DNA of 64,000 nucleotides, taken from NCBI RefSeq assembly GCF_002205165.1, contig NZ_NIVS01000020.1, positions 186,001 to 250,000 of the forward strand, given 5' to 3'. Within the stretch, counting starts at the first letter, position 1. Every line of letters starts with the position of its first letter. The notes beneath the pieces were generated by a model that saw nothing but the letters and a program-made list of their open reading frames with translations, made no database searches and was not told the DNA's origin. Below, piece after piece: positions 16,416 through 23,653 of this stretch. A program made the translations under genes and the position numbers. Source of the DNA: Stenotrophomonas maltophilia (GTDB lineage Bacteria > Pseudomonadota > Gammaproteobacteria > Xanthomonadales > Xanthomonadaceae).

Positions 16416-18275
16416 TCAGAGCACCGAGTTCTGGAAGTCGAAGTTCAGTTCGCTGCCGGCGGACTGCACCATGTTGCCCTGGATGAAATCGACCCCGCCG
16501 ATCCACATCGCAGCCGCAGCCTGCGGGTCTTCGATCTGCTGGCCGATGATGCGCAGCCCGGCGCGGTGGGCCAGATCGATCGCCGCGCGCAGTTCGTCGC
16601 GGGTCTGCTGGTTGGTGTGGCTGTTGGAGAAGCGCGCGGCCATGCGCACGTAGGCCAACGGCAGCTGCGCCATCAAGGCATTGGCTTCATCGCCCGGCTC
16701 GAACTGGCTCAGGCAGAAGCGCACGCCGGCCGCATGCATGCGCGTGCAGAACTGCTGCAGGGTGACGGTGTGGATCAGCGCATCGGGCAGGCGCACATCG
16801 ATGACCAGCGCGCTGCCGTCGATCTGCCGGCTCGCCAGCGACTCCAGCAGCCAATCGCCGAAGGCATCGCGGGCCAGCGTGCGCAGCGACTGCGAGACAA
16901 ACAGGTGCAGGGGGTGCGCAGCGTGGCGATACAGATCCAGCAGACCCAGTGCGTGGTCGAGCACCTGCTGGTCCAGATCGGCGATGCGCCCGGCCGCCTC
17001 GGCCGCCGGAATCACCTGCCCGGCGGCCAGCACACTGCCATCGGCCTGGCGCAGCCGCAGCAGCACCTGGTACTGCGCGGTGTTGCCACCGGCCACGGCG
17101 ACGATCGGCTGATAGGCCAGCTCCAGCTGCCCCTCCAGCAACGCCAGATGTTCCTGCGCGGCCACGTCTTCGCGGCGCACGTAGGCGGCCACGCCGGCGG
17201 TCAGCAGCCGCGCCTGCAGGGTGGTGCGTTCAACCGCTTCCAGTGCGCTGCCCGCGTCGGAGAAGCCCGGCGACAGCTGGGCATGCCCGACCACGCCGCG
17301 CAGGTGCACCGATTCCTCATCGCGGATCACGAAGGCGCGGGTGGACAACTGTTCGCGCAGCGCATGCGCCATCGCATCCAGCGCGTCCTCGTCGGCGTCG
17401 CGGGCCAGCACCAGGAAGCTGTTGTCGTTCAGGCGTGCAAGCAGGTGCGGCTGGGCCGCATCGGCCAGGCGCTGACCGGCCTGGGTCATCAGCCGCTCGA
17501 AGGCGGCATAGCCATAGCGCTCGCGCAGGCCCAGCGCACTGGCGATCTCGATGAAGAACAGGCCGCCGCGATCGCGGTGCGCGAGTGAGGTGGCGAGCTG
17601 CTGCATCACGTGATGGCGCGTGGGCAGGCCGGTCTCCGGGTTGTTCATCGCCGGCGTACCCGCGTTGCCCGCCTGCGAGGCGGCCTGGGCGCGGGCGCGG
17701 CGTATCCGGTTGGAGACGGCCGCGATCAGATGGCGCGGGCGGATCGGCTTGCTGAGGAAATCATCGGCGCCGCTGTCGAGCACTTCGAACTGGCGCTCCG
17801 GATCCGGGTCGCCACTGAGGAACACGATCGGCAGCAACTGCTGGCCGGGTTGCTGGCGAATCAGCGCGGTCAGCCGCATGCCATCCAGCCCGGGCAGGTG
17901 CAGGTCCATCAGGATCAGGTCGGGGCGATGCTCGGCGATGGCCTGCTGTACGCCTTCGGCATCACTGTGCACCAGCGCCTGCATGCCGGCGCCGTGCAGC
18001 ACGCTCTGCGCGAACAAGGCCTGCGAGCGGTCGTCTTCGACGATCAGCACGCGGTAGGGCGAATCGATACCCGGTGGCACCAGCGCGCTGGCGTCGCTGG
18101 GTACCGGCGGCAACAACGGCGGTGGACTGGACGGTGCTGGATTCAGCGCAACGACATTGCTGTGCGCCACGGGAGCGGGCGAGGCCTGGCGTTGCCAGCG
18201 CTGCCAGTGGTCGGCCGGCGGCGTTTCGGCGCGCACGGCGCGGGCGGGTGCAACAACGTTGTCATGAACGGCCAT
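16416..18275 (-). CDS. Response regulator with degenerate GGDEF and EAL domains
   Basis: A 619-residue cytosolic protein. After a Pro-rich lead (1-70) comes an intact receiver (about 74-195) with phospho-acceptor Asp124 in LILMDLHLPGLDG. The following GGDEF-like domain has LNDNSF where active enzymes have GGDEF. The EAL-like domain has QVL in place of EAL, LSQFEPG in place of the DDFGTG loop and RMA in place of the KID metal site, while DFIQGN survives at the end. Neither cyclase nor phosphodiesterase activity is expected; binding of cyclic di-GMP or of partners, as in FimX, is the likely role. MAVHDNVV at 18275 follows GGGAG. The hybrid kinase downstream is the obvious phosphodonor. Confidence 0.9.
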   Translation of the reverse strand: MAVHDNVVAPARAVRAETPPADHWQRWQRQASPAPVAHSNVVALNPAPSSPPPLLPPVPSDASALVPPGIDSPYRVLIVEDDRSQALFAQSVLHGAGMQALVHSDAEGVQQAIAEHRPDLILMDLHLPGLDGMRLTALIRQQPGQQLLPIVFLSGDPDPERQFEVLDSGADDFLSKPIRPRHLIAAVSNRIRRARAQAASQAGNAGTPAMNNPETGLPTRHHVMQQLATSLAHRDRGGLFFIEIASALGLRERYGYAAFERLMTQAGQRLADAAQPHLLARLNDNSFLVLARDADEDALDAMAHALREQLSTRAFVIRDEESVHLRGVVGHAQLSPGFSDAGSALEAVERTTLQARLLTAGVAAYVRREDVAAQEHLALLEGQLELAYQPIVAVAGGNTAQYQVLLRLRQADGSVLAAGQVIPAAEAAGRIADLDQQVLDHALGLLDLYRHAAHPLHLFVSQSLRTLARDAFGDWLLESLASRQIDGSALVIDVRLPDALIHTVTLQQFCTRMHAAGVRFCLSQFEPGDEANALMAQLPLAYVRMAARFSNSHTNQQTRDELRAAIDLAHRAGLRIIGQQIEDPQAAAAMWIGGVDFIQGNMVQSAGSELNFDFQNSVL

Positions 18276-18332
18276 CAGTACTCCCAGTCTGCGCCGCAAT
18301 TATGCGATGAACGCCCGAAGGCGGGGCACACC

Positions 18333-18959
18333 TCAGCGTGGCAGGGTGCCCGGCTTGACCTGCGTCTGGCCACTGTCGGCCTGGCGCATCAGCCAGCGCA
18401 TGCCTTTCCACAGCGTCCGCCAGATCATCCACACGATCAACGCGCCGATCAGGCTGCACGCCACCACCAGGATCAGCGCCAGCCAGGGGTGTGCCAGCGC
18501 GAGCGCCAGGCCGCCGACCACGACGGTGTCCTCGGCCGCGGAGGCAATCCAGTTGCTGGCGGGTTCGGGTGAGGTGTTGAGCAGGGCGCGGGTGCCGGAT
18601 TTGAGCCCGTGGCTGGCCAGCGCGACGCCGGCCCCGGCCACCAGTGCGGTGCCGCTGAGCTCACCGCTGGGCGAGAGCGTCGCGGCGGCCAGGAACGCAC
18701 CGGCGGGCACCCGGGCCAGGGTCTGGACGAGATCCCAGACGGAGTCGACCCCGGGAATCTTGTCGGCGAAGAATTCGGCGATGGCCAACGCGGCCGAGGT
18801 GCCCAGTACCCACCACGATTCAGTAGCCTGCAGCGCGGGCGGCAGGTCGACCCAGCCGAGCAGACCGGCCAGGCCGACGCCGAACACGGTCAGGTACACG
18901 CGGATGCCGGCCAGCCAGGCCAGCAGGATGCCGATCACGAACAGGTGGGCTTCGGTCAT
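18333..18959 (-). CDS. DUF4126 membrane protein
   Basis: A 208-residue protein with about five hydrophobic segments, beginning MTEAHLFVIGILLAWLAGIRVYLTVFG. The core GLLGWVDLPPALQATESWWVL, FFADKIPGVDSVWDLVQT and AGAFLAAATLS segments match the DUF4126 family, whose function is unknown. The ATG at 18959 is chosen because all family-like sequence begins there. It lies alone between the response regulator (same strand, 57 bases away) and the divergent coiled-coil gene. Confidence 0.85.
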   Translation of the reverse strand: MTEAHLFVIGILLAWLAGIRVYLTVFGVGLAGLLGWVDLPPALQATESWWVLGTSAALAIAEFFADKIPGVDSVWDLVQTLARVPAGAFLAAATLSPSGELSGTALVAGAGVALASHGLKSGTRALLNTSPEPASNWIASAAEDTVVVGGLALALAHPWLALILVVACSLIGALIVWMIWRTLWKGMRWLMRQADSGQTQVKPGTLPR

Positions 18960-19104
18960 GGCACGCGCTCCGGCTGCAGAATGTGCACAGGCGCACACTA
19001 TCGGGGATGACGTCCATGAACGCCACTGTCCCGATCCCGGCCCTGCGCGGACAAGGTCTTTTCCCTGACTTACACTAGCCCGTCGTTCCAGACAGGGGCC
19101 TTTC

Positions 19105-19854
19105 GTGAACAAGCCCACACCTTCCCGCATCCAGATCCGCCGGCCGGGCACGCCGCCCGTGCAGGACCGCAAGCGCCTGCTGGTGCTGGGCGGCGCCTGG
19201 TTGCTGTCGCTGATCCTCGCCGTGCTGCTCGGCGCCTGGCTGGGCTCGCCCGGCGGTGACGTCGGCACCCAGCTCAAGGCCGCCGAGACCCGCAACGAGC
19301 GTCTCCAGCAGCAGCTGATCGAACTGCAGCAGCGCCAGGCGACCCTGCAGGCCTCCGACCGCATCAGCCGCGCCGCCAACAACGAAGTCCAGACGTCGCT
19401 GGGCGAGCGTGACGAAGAGATCGCCGGCCTGCGGGCCGACGTGGCCTTCTATGAGCGCCTGGTCGGAGCGACCAGCCAGCGCAAGGGGCTGAACACCCAT
19501 TCGGTGGAGTTCTCGCCGGAGACCGGCGGCACCTGGCAGTACGCCGTGGTGCTGACCCAGAACCTGAACCGCGGGGCGATCAGCCAGGGGCAGATGCGCT
19601 TCACGGTGGAAGGCGTCAAGGACGGCAAGCTGACCTCGGTCAGCTGGGATGAGCTGCACCAGCGCACCAAGGTGCCGGGCCAGGACTATTCCTTCCGGTA
19701 CTTCCAGCAGCTCACCGGCAGCGTGATGCTGCCGCAAGGCTTCACCCCGCAACGTGTGCGGGTCACGCTGGGATCGGGCGCGGGGGGCGCCACCCAGGTA
19801 TTCGATTGGAAACAGGCCGGGGCACCGGCGGCATCGGCAAAAGAAGGGGAGTAA
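19105..19854 (+). CDS. DUF6776-type single-pass coiled-coil protein
   Basis: A 249-residue protein, GTG start. A single transmembrane helix (about 24-45, LLVLGGAWLLSLILAVLLGAW) follows a short cytoplasmic tail, then a Gln-rich coiled coil (about 57-110) and a periplasmic domain (about 120-240: TWQYAVVLTQNLNRGAISQGQMRFTVEGV). It fits the DUF6776 family of unknown function. It ends four bases before the bactofilin, a pairing conserved in xanthomonads, suggesting a joint envelope or cytoskeletal role. Confidence 0.8.
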   Translation: MNKPTPSRIQIRRPGTPPVQDRKRLLVLGGAWLLSLILAVLLGAWLGSPGGDVGTQLKAAETRNERLQQQLIELQQRQATLQASDRISRAANNEVQTSLGERDEEIAGLRADVAFYERLVGATSQRKGLNTHSVEFSPETGGTWQYAVVLTQNLNRGAISQGQMRFTVEGVKDGKLTSVSWDELHQRTKVPGQDYSFRYFQQLTGSVMLPQGFTPQRVRVTLGSGAGGATQVFDWKQAGAPAASAKEGE

Positions 19855-19858
19855 GCCC

Positions 19859-20320
19859 ATGTTTGGCAGCAACAAGTCCAACCGCGACGGACATCTGGTC
19901 GTGGACGCGCTGATCGGCGCGCAGGTGGTGATCCGCGGGGACGTGGAATTCAGTGGTGGCCTGTATGTGGAAGGCACCATCCTGGGCAAGGTGATCGCCC
20001 AGGACGGCGCCAGCAACGCCACCCTGACGGTGGCCGAGCACGGCGCCATCGAGGGTGAGATCCGCGCCCAGGTCGTGGTCATCAGCGGCCGCCTGGATGG
20101 GGATGTGCACGCCACCGAGCGGGTCGAACTGACCCCCAGCGCCCGGGTCACCGGCAACATCCACTACCAGGTCGTGGAAATGCACGCCGGCGCCCAGCTG
20201 ACCGGCCGCCTGATCCATACCTCGGCGCAGATGGCCCTGCCGCCGCCGTCCGGGGACTCGGACGAGGGCAAAGGCAAGGACACCGCGGCCCGCAAGAAGC
20301 TGGCCGAGGCGATGGCCTGA
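19859..20320 (+). CDS. Bactofilin (polymer-forming cytoskeletal protein)
   Basis: A 153-residue bactofilin. After a short lead (MFGSNKSNRDG) comes the right-handed beta-helix core (about 15-115) with its repeating pattern of hydrophobic and Gly/Asp residues: IGAQVVIRGDVEFSGGLYVEGTILGKV, HGAIEGEIRAQVVVISGRLDGDV and RVTGNIHYQVVEMHAGAQLTG. The C-terminal tail is charged and probably disordered. Bactofilins assemble without nucleotide at the inner membrane. The ATG at 19859 is four bases after the DUF6776 gene. Confidence 0.94.
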   Translation: MFGSNKSNRDGHLVVDALIGAQVVIRGDVEFSGGLYVEGTILGKVIAQDGASNATLTVAEHGAIEGEIRAQVVVISGRLDGDVHATERVELTPSARVTGNIHYQVVEMHAGAQLTGRLIHTSAQMALPPPSGDSDEGKGKDTAARKKLAEAMA

Positions 20321-20347
20321 ATCGCGCCCGCGCGACAGCTTGAATCC

Positions 20348-20382
20348 GTGCTCATGCACCCCCATGCTGGGGGCATGAGCAC
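20348..20382 (+). promoter_or_regulatory. Hairpin burying the erpA start codon
   Basis: GTGCTCATG (20348-20356) pairs perfectly with CATGAGCAC (20374-20382), and CCCCC (20359-20363) with GGGGG (20369-20373) inside it, a 14-pair stem with a two-base bulge. The erpA ATG (20375-20377) lies in the 3' arm, and the region just before it lacks a standard ribosome-binding site. Translation is likely to depend on opening this structure. Confidence 0.65.
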
Positions 20383-20764
20383 GCTTGTTTCCCTGCCCGG
20401 CGCTCCCGCCGCCGCGCCGAACTACCAGTCCCTGGACCGTCCGCTGAACTTCACCGAGGCCGCTGCGGCCAAGGTCAAGGAGCTGATCCAGGATGAGGGC
20501 AATGCTGCCCTCGCCCTGCGCGTCTACATCGAAGGCGGTGGCTGTTCCGGCTTCCAGTACGGGTTCGAGTTCGATGAGAACCGCGCCGAGGACGATCTGG
20601 CGGTGGATACCGCGGGCGTCACGCTGCTGGTCGATCCGCTGAGCCTGCAGTACCTGATGGGCGCCGAGGTGGATTACACCGAAAGCCTGACCGGCGCGCA
20701 GTTCGTGATCCGCAATCCGAACGCGAAGACCACCTGCGGCTGCGGCAGCAGTTTCAGCATGTGA
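20375..20764 (+). CDS. erpA: Iron-sulfur cluster insertion protein ErpA
   Basis: A 129-residue A-type carrier that delivers Fe-S clusters to apoproteins. The three ligand cysteines are Cys57 in [14 protein letters not shown] and Cys121/Cys123 in TTCGCGSSF. The N-terminal [15 protein letters not shown] lead, longer than in enteric ErpA, is usual for xanthomonads. The ATG at 20375 matches the family start; a GTG at 20348 would add nine residues. The start is inside a strong hairpin, a possible point of control. Confidence 0.95.
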   Translation: MSTLVSLPGAPAAAPNYQSLDRPLNFTEAAAAKVKELIQDEGNAALALRVYIEGGGCSGFQYGFEFDENRAEDDLAVDTAGVTLLVDPLSLQYLMGAEVDYTESLTGAQFVIRNPNAKTTCGCGSSFSM

Positions 20765-20833
20765 CGTGCGCGCAACCGGCCGGTAGGTCGGTTGCCGCTT
20801 GCCAGTCCCGCCGAATGTGGGCAGGCTCTTGCG

Positions 20834-21739
20834 ATGTCCAGATTCCCTTCGCAGCTTTCCGGTTTCGCCTTCGTCAGCGAGCCGTTGGAGCGCGCCGATG
20901 CCCTGCGCGATGACGCCGATGCGTTGTTGCGGCTGTGGCCGGACGCGCGCGTATTGGTGCTCGACCAGGACGGCACCGCGCTGGCCGGCAACGATGGCCA
21001 GCCCCTGCCACTGACCGGCGCCGAACTCGGCGGTGGCCCCGGCACCGCGATCTTCCTCGGCCTGCGCGGTGAGCAGGCGTGGTTCTCGATGGAGGCCGCC
21101 GGGTTGTCGGTGACGGCCCCGCAGCGGGTCGACCTGCGGCAGTCCGCCGCGACCTGGTCCATCGCCGATTCCACCGCTTTCTGTTATGCCCGGGGCATGT
21201 CCTACTGGCAGTCGCGCACCCGCTTCTGCGGGGTGTGCGGCGGCGCGGTGACCTTCAGCCGGGGGGGATTTGTCGGCCGTTGCGGGCAGTGCGCGACCGA
21301 ACACTACCCGCGCGTGGATCCGGCCGTGATCGTCGCCGTGGAGAACCAAGGCCGGCTGCTGCTTGGCCGCCAGGCCAACTGGGCGCCGCGCCGTTATTCG
21401 GTGCTGGCCGGGTTTGTCGAACCCGGTGAAGCGCTGGAACAGACCGTGGTCCGTGAAGTCTTCGAGGAAAGCCGGGTGCGCGTGCGCGAGTGCCGCTACC
21501 TGGGCACCCAGCCGTGGCCGTTCCCCGGCGCGCTGATGCTGGGCTTTGCGGCGACGGCCGAAGACGACGTGCCCACCGTGAACGGCGAGCTGGAAGATGC
21601 GCGCTGGTTCACCGCCGAAGAGGTGGGCGCGGCTCTGGCCCGGGATGTCGAAGACGATGGCGAAGGCATCCGCCTGTCCCCGCCGATCTCGATCTCGCGC
21701 AGCCTGATCGAGCACTGGTACCGCCAGCAGATCGCCTGA
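20834..21739 (+). CDS. nudC: NAD+ diphosphatase / deNADding Nudix enzyme
   Basis: Hydrolyses NADH or NAD and removes NAD caps from RNA. The 301-residue protein has the NudC zinc ribbon with four cysteines (FCGVCGG and GRCGQC), the Nudix box GFVEPGEALEQTVVREVFEESRVRV and, beyond it, the SQPWPFP-type motif (here TQPWPFPGALMLGF) that distinguishes NudC from other Nudix proteins. Start is ATG 20834 (MSRFPSQLSGFAFV). A small inverted repeat (20772-20795) lies in the gap after erpA. Confidence 0.94.
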   Translation: MSRFPSQLSGFAFVSEPLERADALRDDADALLRLWPDARVLVLDQDGTALAGNDGQPLPLTGAELGGGPGTAIFLGLRGEQAWFSMEAAGLSVTAPQRVDLRQSAATWSIADSTAFCYARGMSYWQSRTRFCGVCGGAVTFSRGGFVGRCGQCATEHYPRVDPAVIVAVENQGRLLLGRQANWAPRRYSVLAGFVEPGEALEQTVVREVFEESRVRVRECRYLGTQPWPFPGALMLGFAATAEDDVPTVNGELEDARWFTAEEVGAALARDVEDDGEGIRLSPPISISRSLIEHWYRQQIA

Positions 21740-21859
21740 CCGTCGCCTGCCGTTGCCGCAGGCTGAACGCGCGGCGCGGTACATTACCAACGGCCCGGGG
21801 AATTGCCGGGCCGCAAGGCATAGTAGCGGCGCGTTCCACGTCCCGAGCCGGAGGCTTAC

Positions 21860-22753
21860 ATGTTCACCACCCTGGTCGCCGTGCTGGTTGCCTTGGCCCT
21901 GGGCCATGTCGCGCCGGGCGCGGCCGTCGCGTTGCGGCGCTTCGGCCTCTACCGGCGCTGGCTGCAGTGGCTGGACCGGCATGCCGCCGAGGACGGGGTC
22001 TGGCGTGGCCGCAAGGGCGCCTGGCTGGCGGTGCTGCCGTTCGTCGTGGTGCTGGGCCTGGTCCAGTGGCTCTTCGATGATCGCGTCTACGGCCTGCCGT
22101 CACTGCTGCTTGGCGTGCTGGTGCTGGTGATGTGCTGGGGGCCGCGCGATCTGGACCGCGATGTCGAGGCGGTAATCGATGCCGATGACGCCCACGCACG
22201 CCATGTGGCGATCGCGCAGCTGCAATCGGCCGGCGGCAGCCTGCACGAAGACGTGCCCTCGCTGGTGGAAGCGACTGTGCTCAACGCGCTGCGGCGCTGG
22301 TTCGCGGTGCTGTTCTGGTTCCTGCTGCTGGGGCCGGTCGGCGCACTGCTGTATCGCCTGCTGGCCTTGCTGGCGGTCGGCCCGATGCGCTCGCTGGCCA
22401 GCGTGGAAGCGGTCGCTGGCGCGCGCGTGGTGCTGTCCTGGCTGGAATGGCCGGTGGCGCAGCTGATGTCGCTGTCGATGGCGCTGGTCGGCAATTTCGA
22501 TACGGCCTTCAACGCGTGGCGCGAGGCGCATGGCAACCAATGGGCGGCCTCCACGCACTTTCTCGGCGCGGTCGCACGCGCAAGCGTGAGTGCCGAGCTG
22601 CGCGAGGACGCGCACGATTACAGTGATGCGGGCATGGTGCCGGTGTGGCGTCGGCTGCCGGAACTGCGCGATGCGATGAGCCTGGTGTGGCGCATGCTGC
22701 TGTTGTGGATGGCGGTGCTGGCGTTGCTGGTGATCGCCGGCTGGGTGACCTAG
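21860..22753 (+). CDS. ampE: AmpE-like inner-membrane protein
   Basis: A 297-residue membrane protein of the AmpE/CobD-like family (regulatory signalling modulator AmpE). It has the N-terminal helix MFTTLVAVLVALALGHV, the RRFGLYRRWLQWLD stretch, an acidic stretch DRDVEAVIDADDAHAR and four or five further helices, closing with LLLWMAVLALLVIAGWV. AmpE is encoded beside ampD in enterobacteria and pseudomonads and affects beta-lactamase induction in some of them; here ampD is not adjacent, so a role in resistance is only an inference. GGAGG lies eight bases before the ATG. Confidence 0.85.
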   Translation: MFTTLVAVLVALALGHVAPGAAVALRRFGLYRRWLQWLDRHAAEDGVWRGRKGAWLAVLPFVVVLGLVQWLFDDRVYGLPSLLLGVLVLVMCWGPRDLDRDVEAVIDADDAHARHVAIAQLQSAGGSLHEDVPSLVEATVLNALRRWFAVLFWFLLLGPVGALLYRLLALLAVGPMRSLASVEAVAGARVVLSWLEWPVAQLMSLSMALVGNFDTAFNAWREAHGNQWAASTHFLGAVARASVSAELREDAHDYSDAGMVPVWRRLPELRDAMSLVWRMLLLWMAVLALLVIAGWVT

Positions 22754-22757
22754 CGGT

Positions 22758-23183
22758 TCACGCTCCGCCCGGTGCCAACCAGGTGAACGGTACCCAGGGC
22801 AGGTTGCGTGCGATCCAGTACGCCGGCAGCAGGATCAGCCAGAACGCGGGCTTCATCAACAACGTGATCAACGGCTGCAGCACGCGTGGGCGCCAGCCCA
22901 GCGCCCAGCCGATGACCATCGGGGCGACGGCCAGCATCAGCATCGCCAAGGGGTTCATCGAGAACGCGGTGACCACATCGCCGTGGGCCAGCGCGTGCAG
23001 CGCACGCGTCAACCCGCAGCCGATGCAGTAATACCCGGTGACGGCCAGGAAGCTGCACGGCGGAAACGGACTGCTGGCGCTGTTGGGGTCGTAGTGCCGC
23101 AGCACCCAGAACCCCGCGCCCGCCGCCAGGGCGGCCGGCGGCAACGCCGCCAGCAACCAGCGCTTGCCGTGCAGCGCGATCAT
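22758..23183 (-). CDS. DUF2752 membrane protein
   Basis: A 141-residue protein with about three hydrophobic helices and the DUF2752 signature PPCSFLAVTGYYCIGCGLTRALHALAHGDVVTAFSMNPL, containing the conserved Cys-Gly-Cys-Gly and Arg. The function of this family is unknown. Its ATG overlaps the stop of the CD225 gene (ATGA), so it is translationally coupled to it. The pair recurs in many bacteria. Confidence 0.88.
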   Translation of the reverse strand: MIALHGKRWLLAALPPAALAAGAGFWVLRHYDPNSASSPFPPCSFLAVTGYYCIGCGLTRALHALAHGDVVTAFSMNPLAMLMLAVAPMVIGWALGWRPRVLQPLITLLMKPAFWLILLPAYWIARNLPWVPFTWLAPGGA

Positions 23184-23542
23184 CAGCTGTTGCTTTCGAT
23201 CTGCTGCTGGAACTGCTGCATCTGTTCCATGTAACCGTCCACGCCCATGAAGGCCAGCGAGATCACGAACAGCAGCACGCCGGCGATCAGGAAGCCGGTG
23301 GTGACCCACGCCCAGATCTTGGCGTTCTTGGAGGCACGACGCGCGCCTTCCAGGTCGCCCTGGTTGAGCAGGCCGTTGACCTTGCTGGCGAACACGATCG
23401 CGACCACGCCGGTGACGATGCCCGGGAAGCTCAGGCACGACAGGCAGCACACGAAGAACGCCAGGATGGTGACGACGATCGACCAGATCAGGTGATTCGG
23501 AATGCTGCCCGGGGCGGGCGGCAGGGGGGCAGTGGCATTCAT
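23183..23542 (-). CDS. CD225/dispanin-family membrane protein
   Basis: A 119-residue protein with the CD225 fold shared with eukaryotic IFITM proteins: a first helix with juxtamembrane cysteines (HLIWSIVVTILAFFVCCLSCLSF), the conserved GIVTGVVAIVFASKVNGLLNQGDLEGARRASKNAKIWAW loop, and a second helix (TTGFLIAGVLLFVISLAFM). A Gln-rich tail follows (MEQMQQFQQQ). Start is ATG 23542 with GAAGCTCC-type spacing upstream; the longer frame to 23623 is not supported. It is the first gene of a two-gene unit with DUF2752. Confidence 0.87.
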   Translation of the reverse strand: MNATAPLPPAPGSIPNHLIWSIVVTILAFFVCCLSCLSFPGIVTGVVAIVFASKVNGLLNQGDLEGARRASKNAKIWAWVTTGFLIAGVLLFVISLAFMGVDGYMEQMQQFQQQIESNS

Positions 23543-23653
23543 CAGCGAAGCTCCATTTGCTTGGGTGGGTGGATACGGGCGCGGTCTCCCGGGCGGTAAT
23601 CTAACCGATGTGCCCGCGTCCATGTATACGGTTACATGCAGGCAGGGCGGGAC

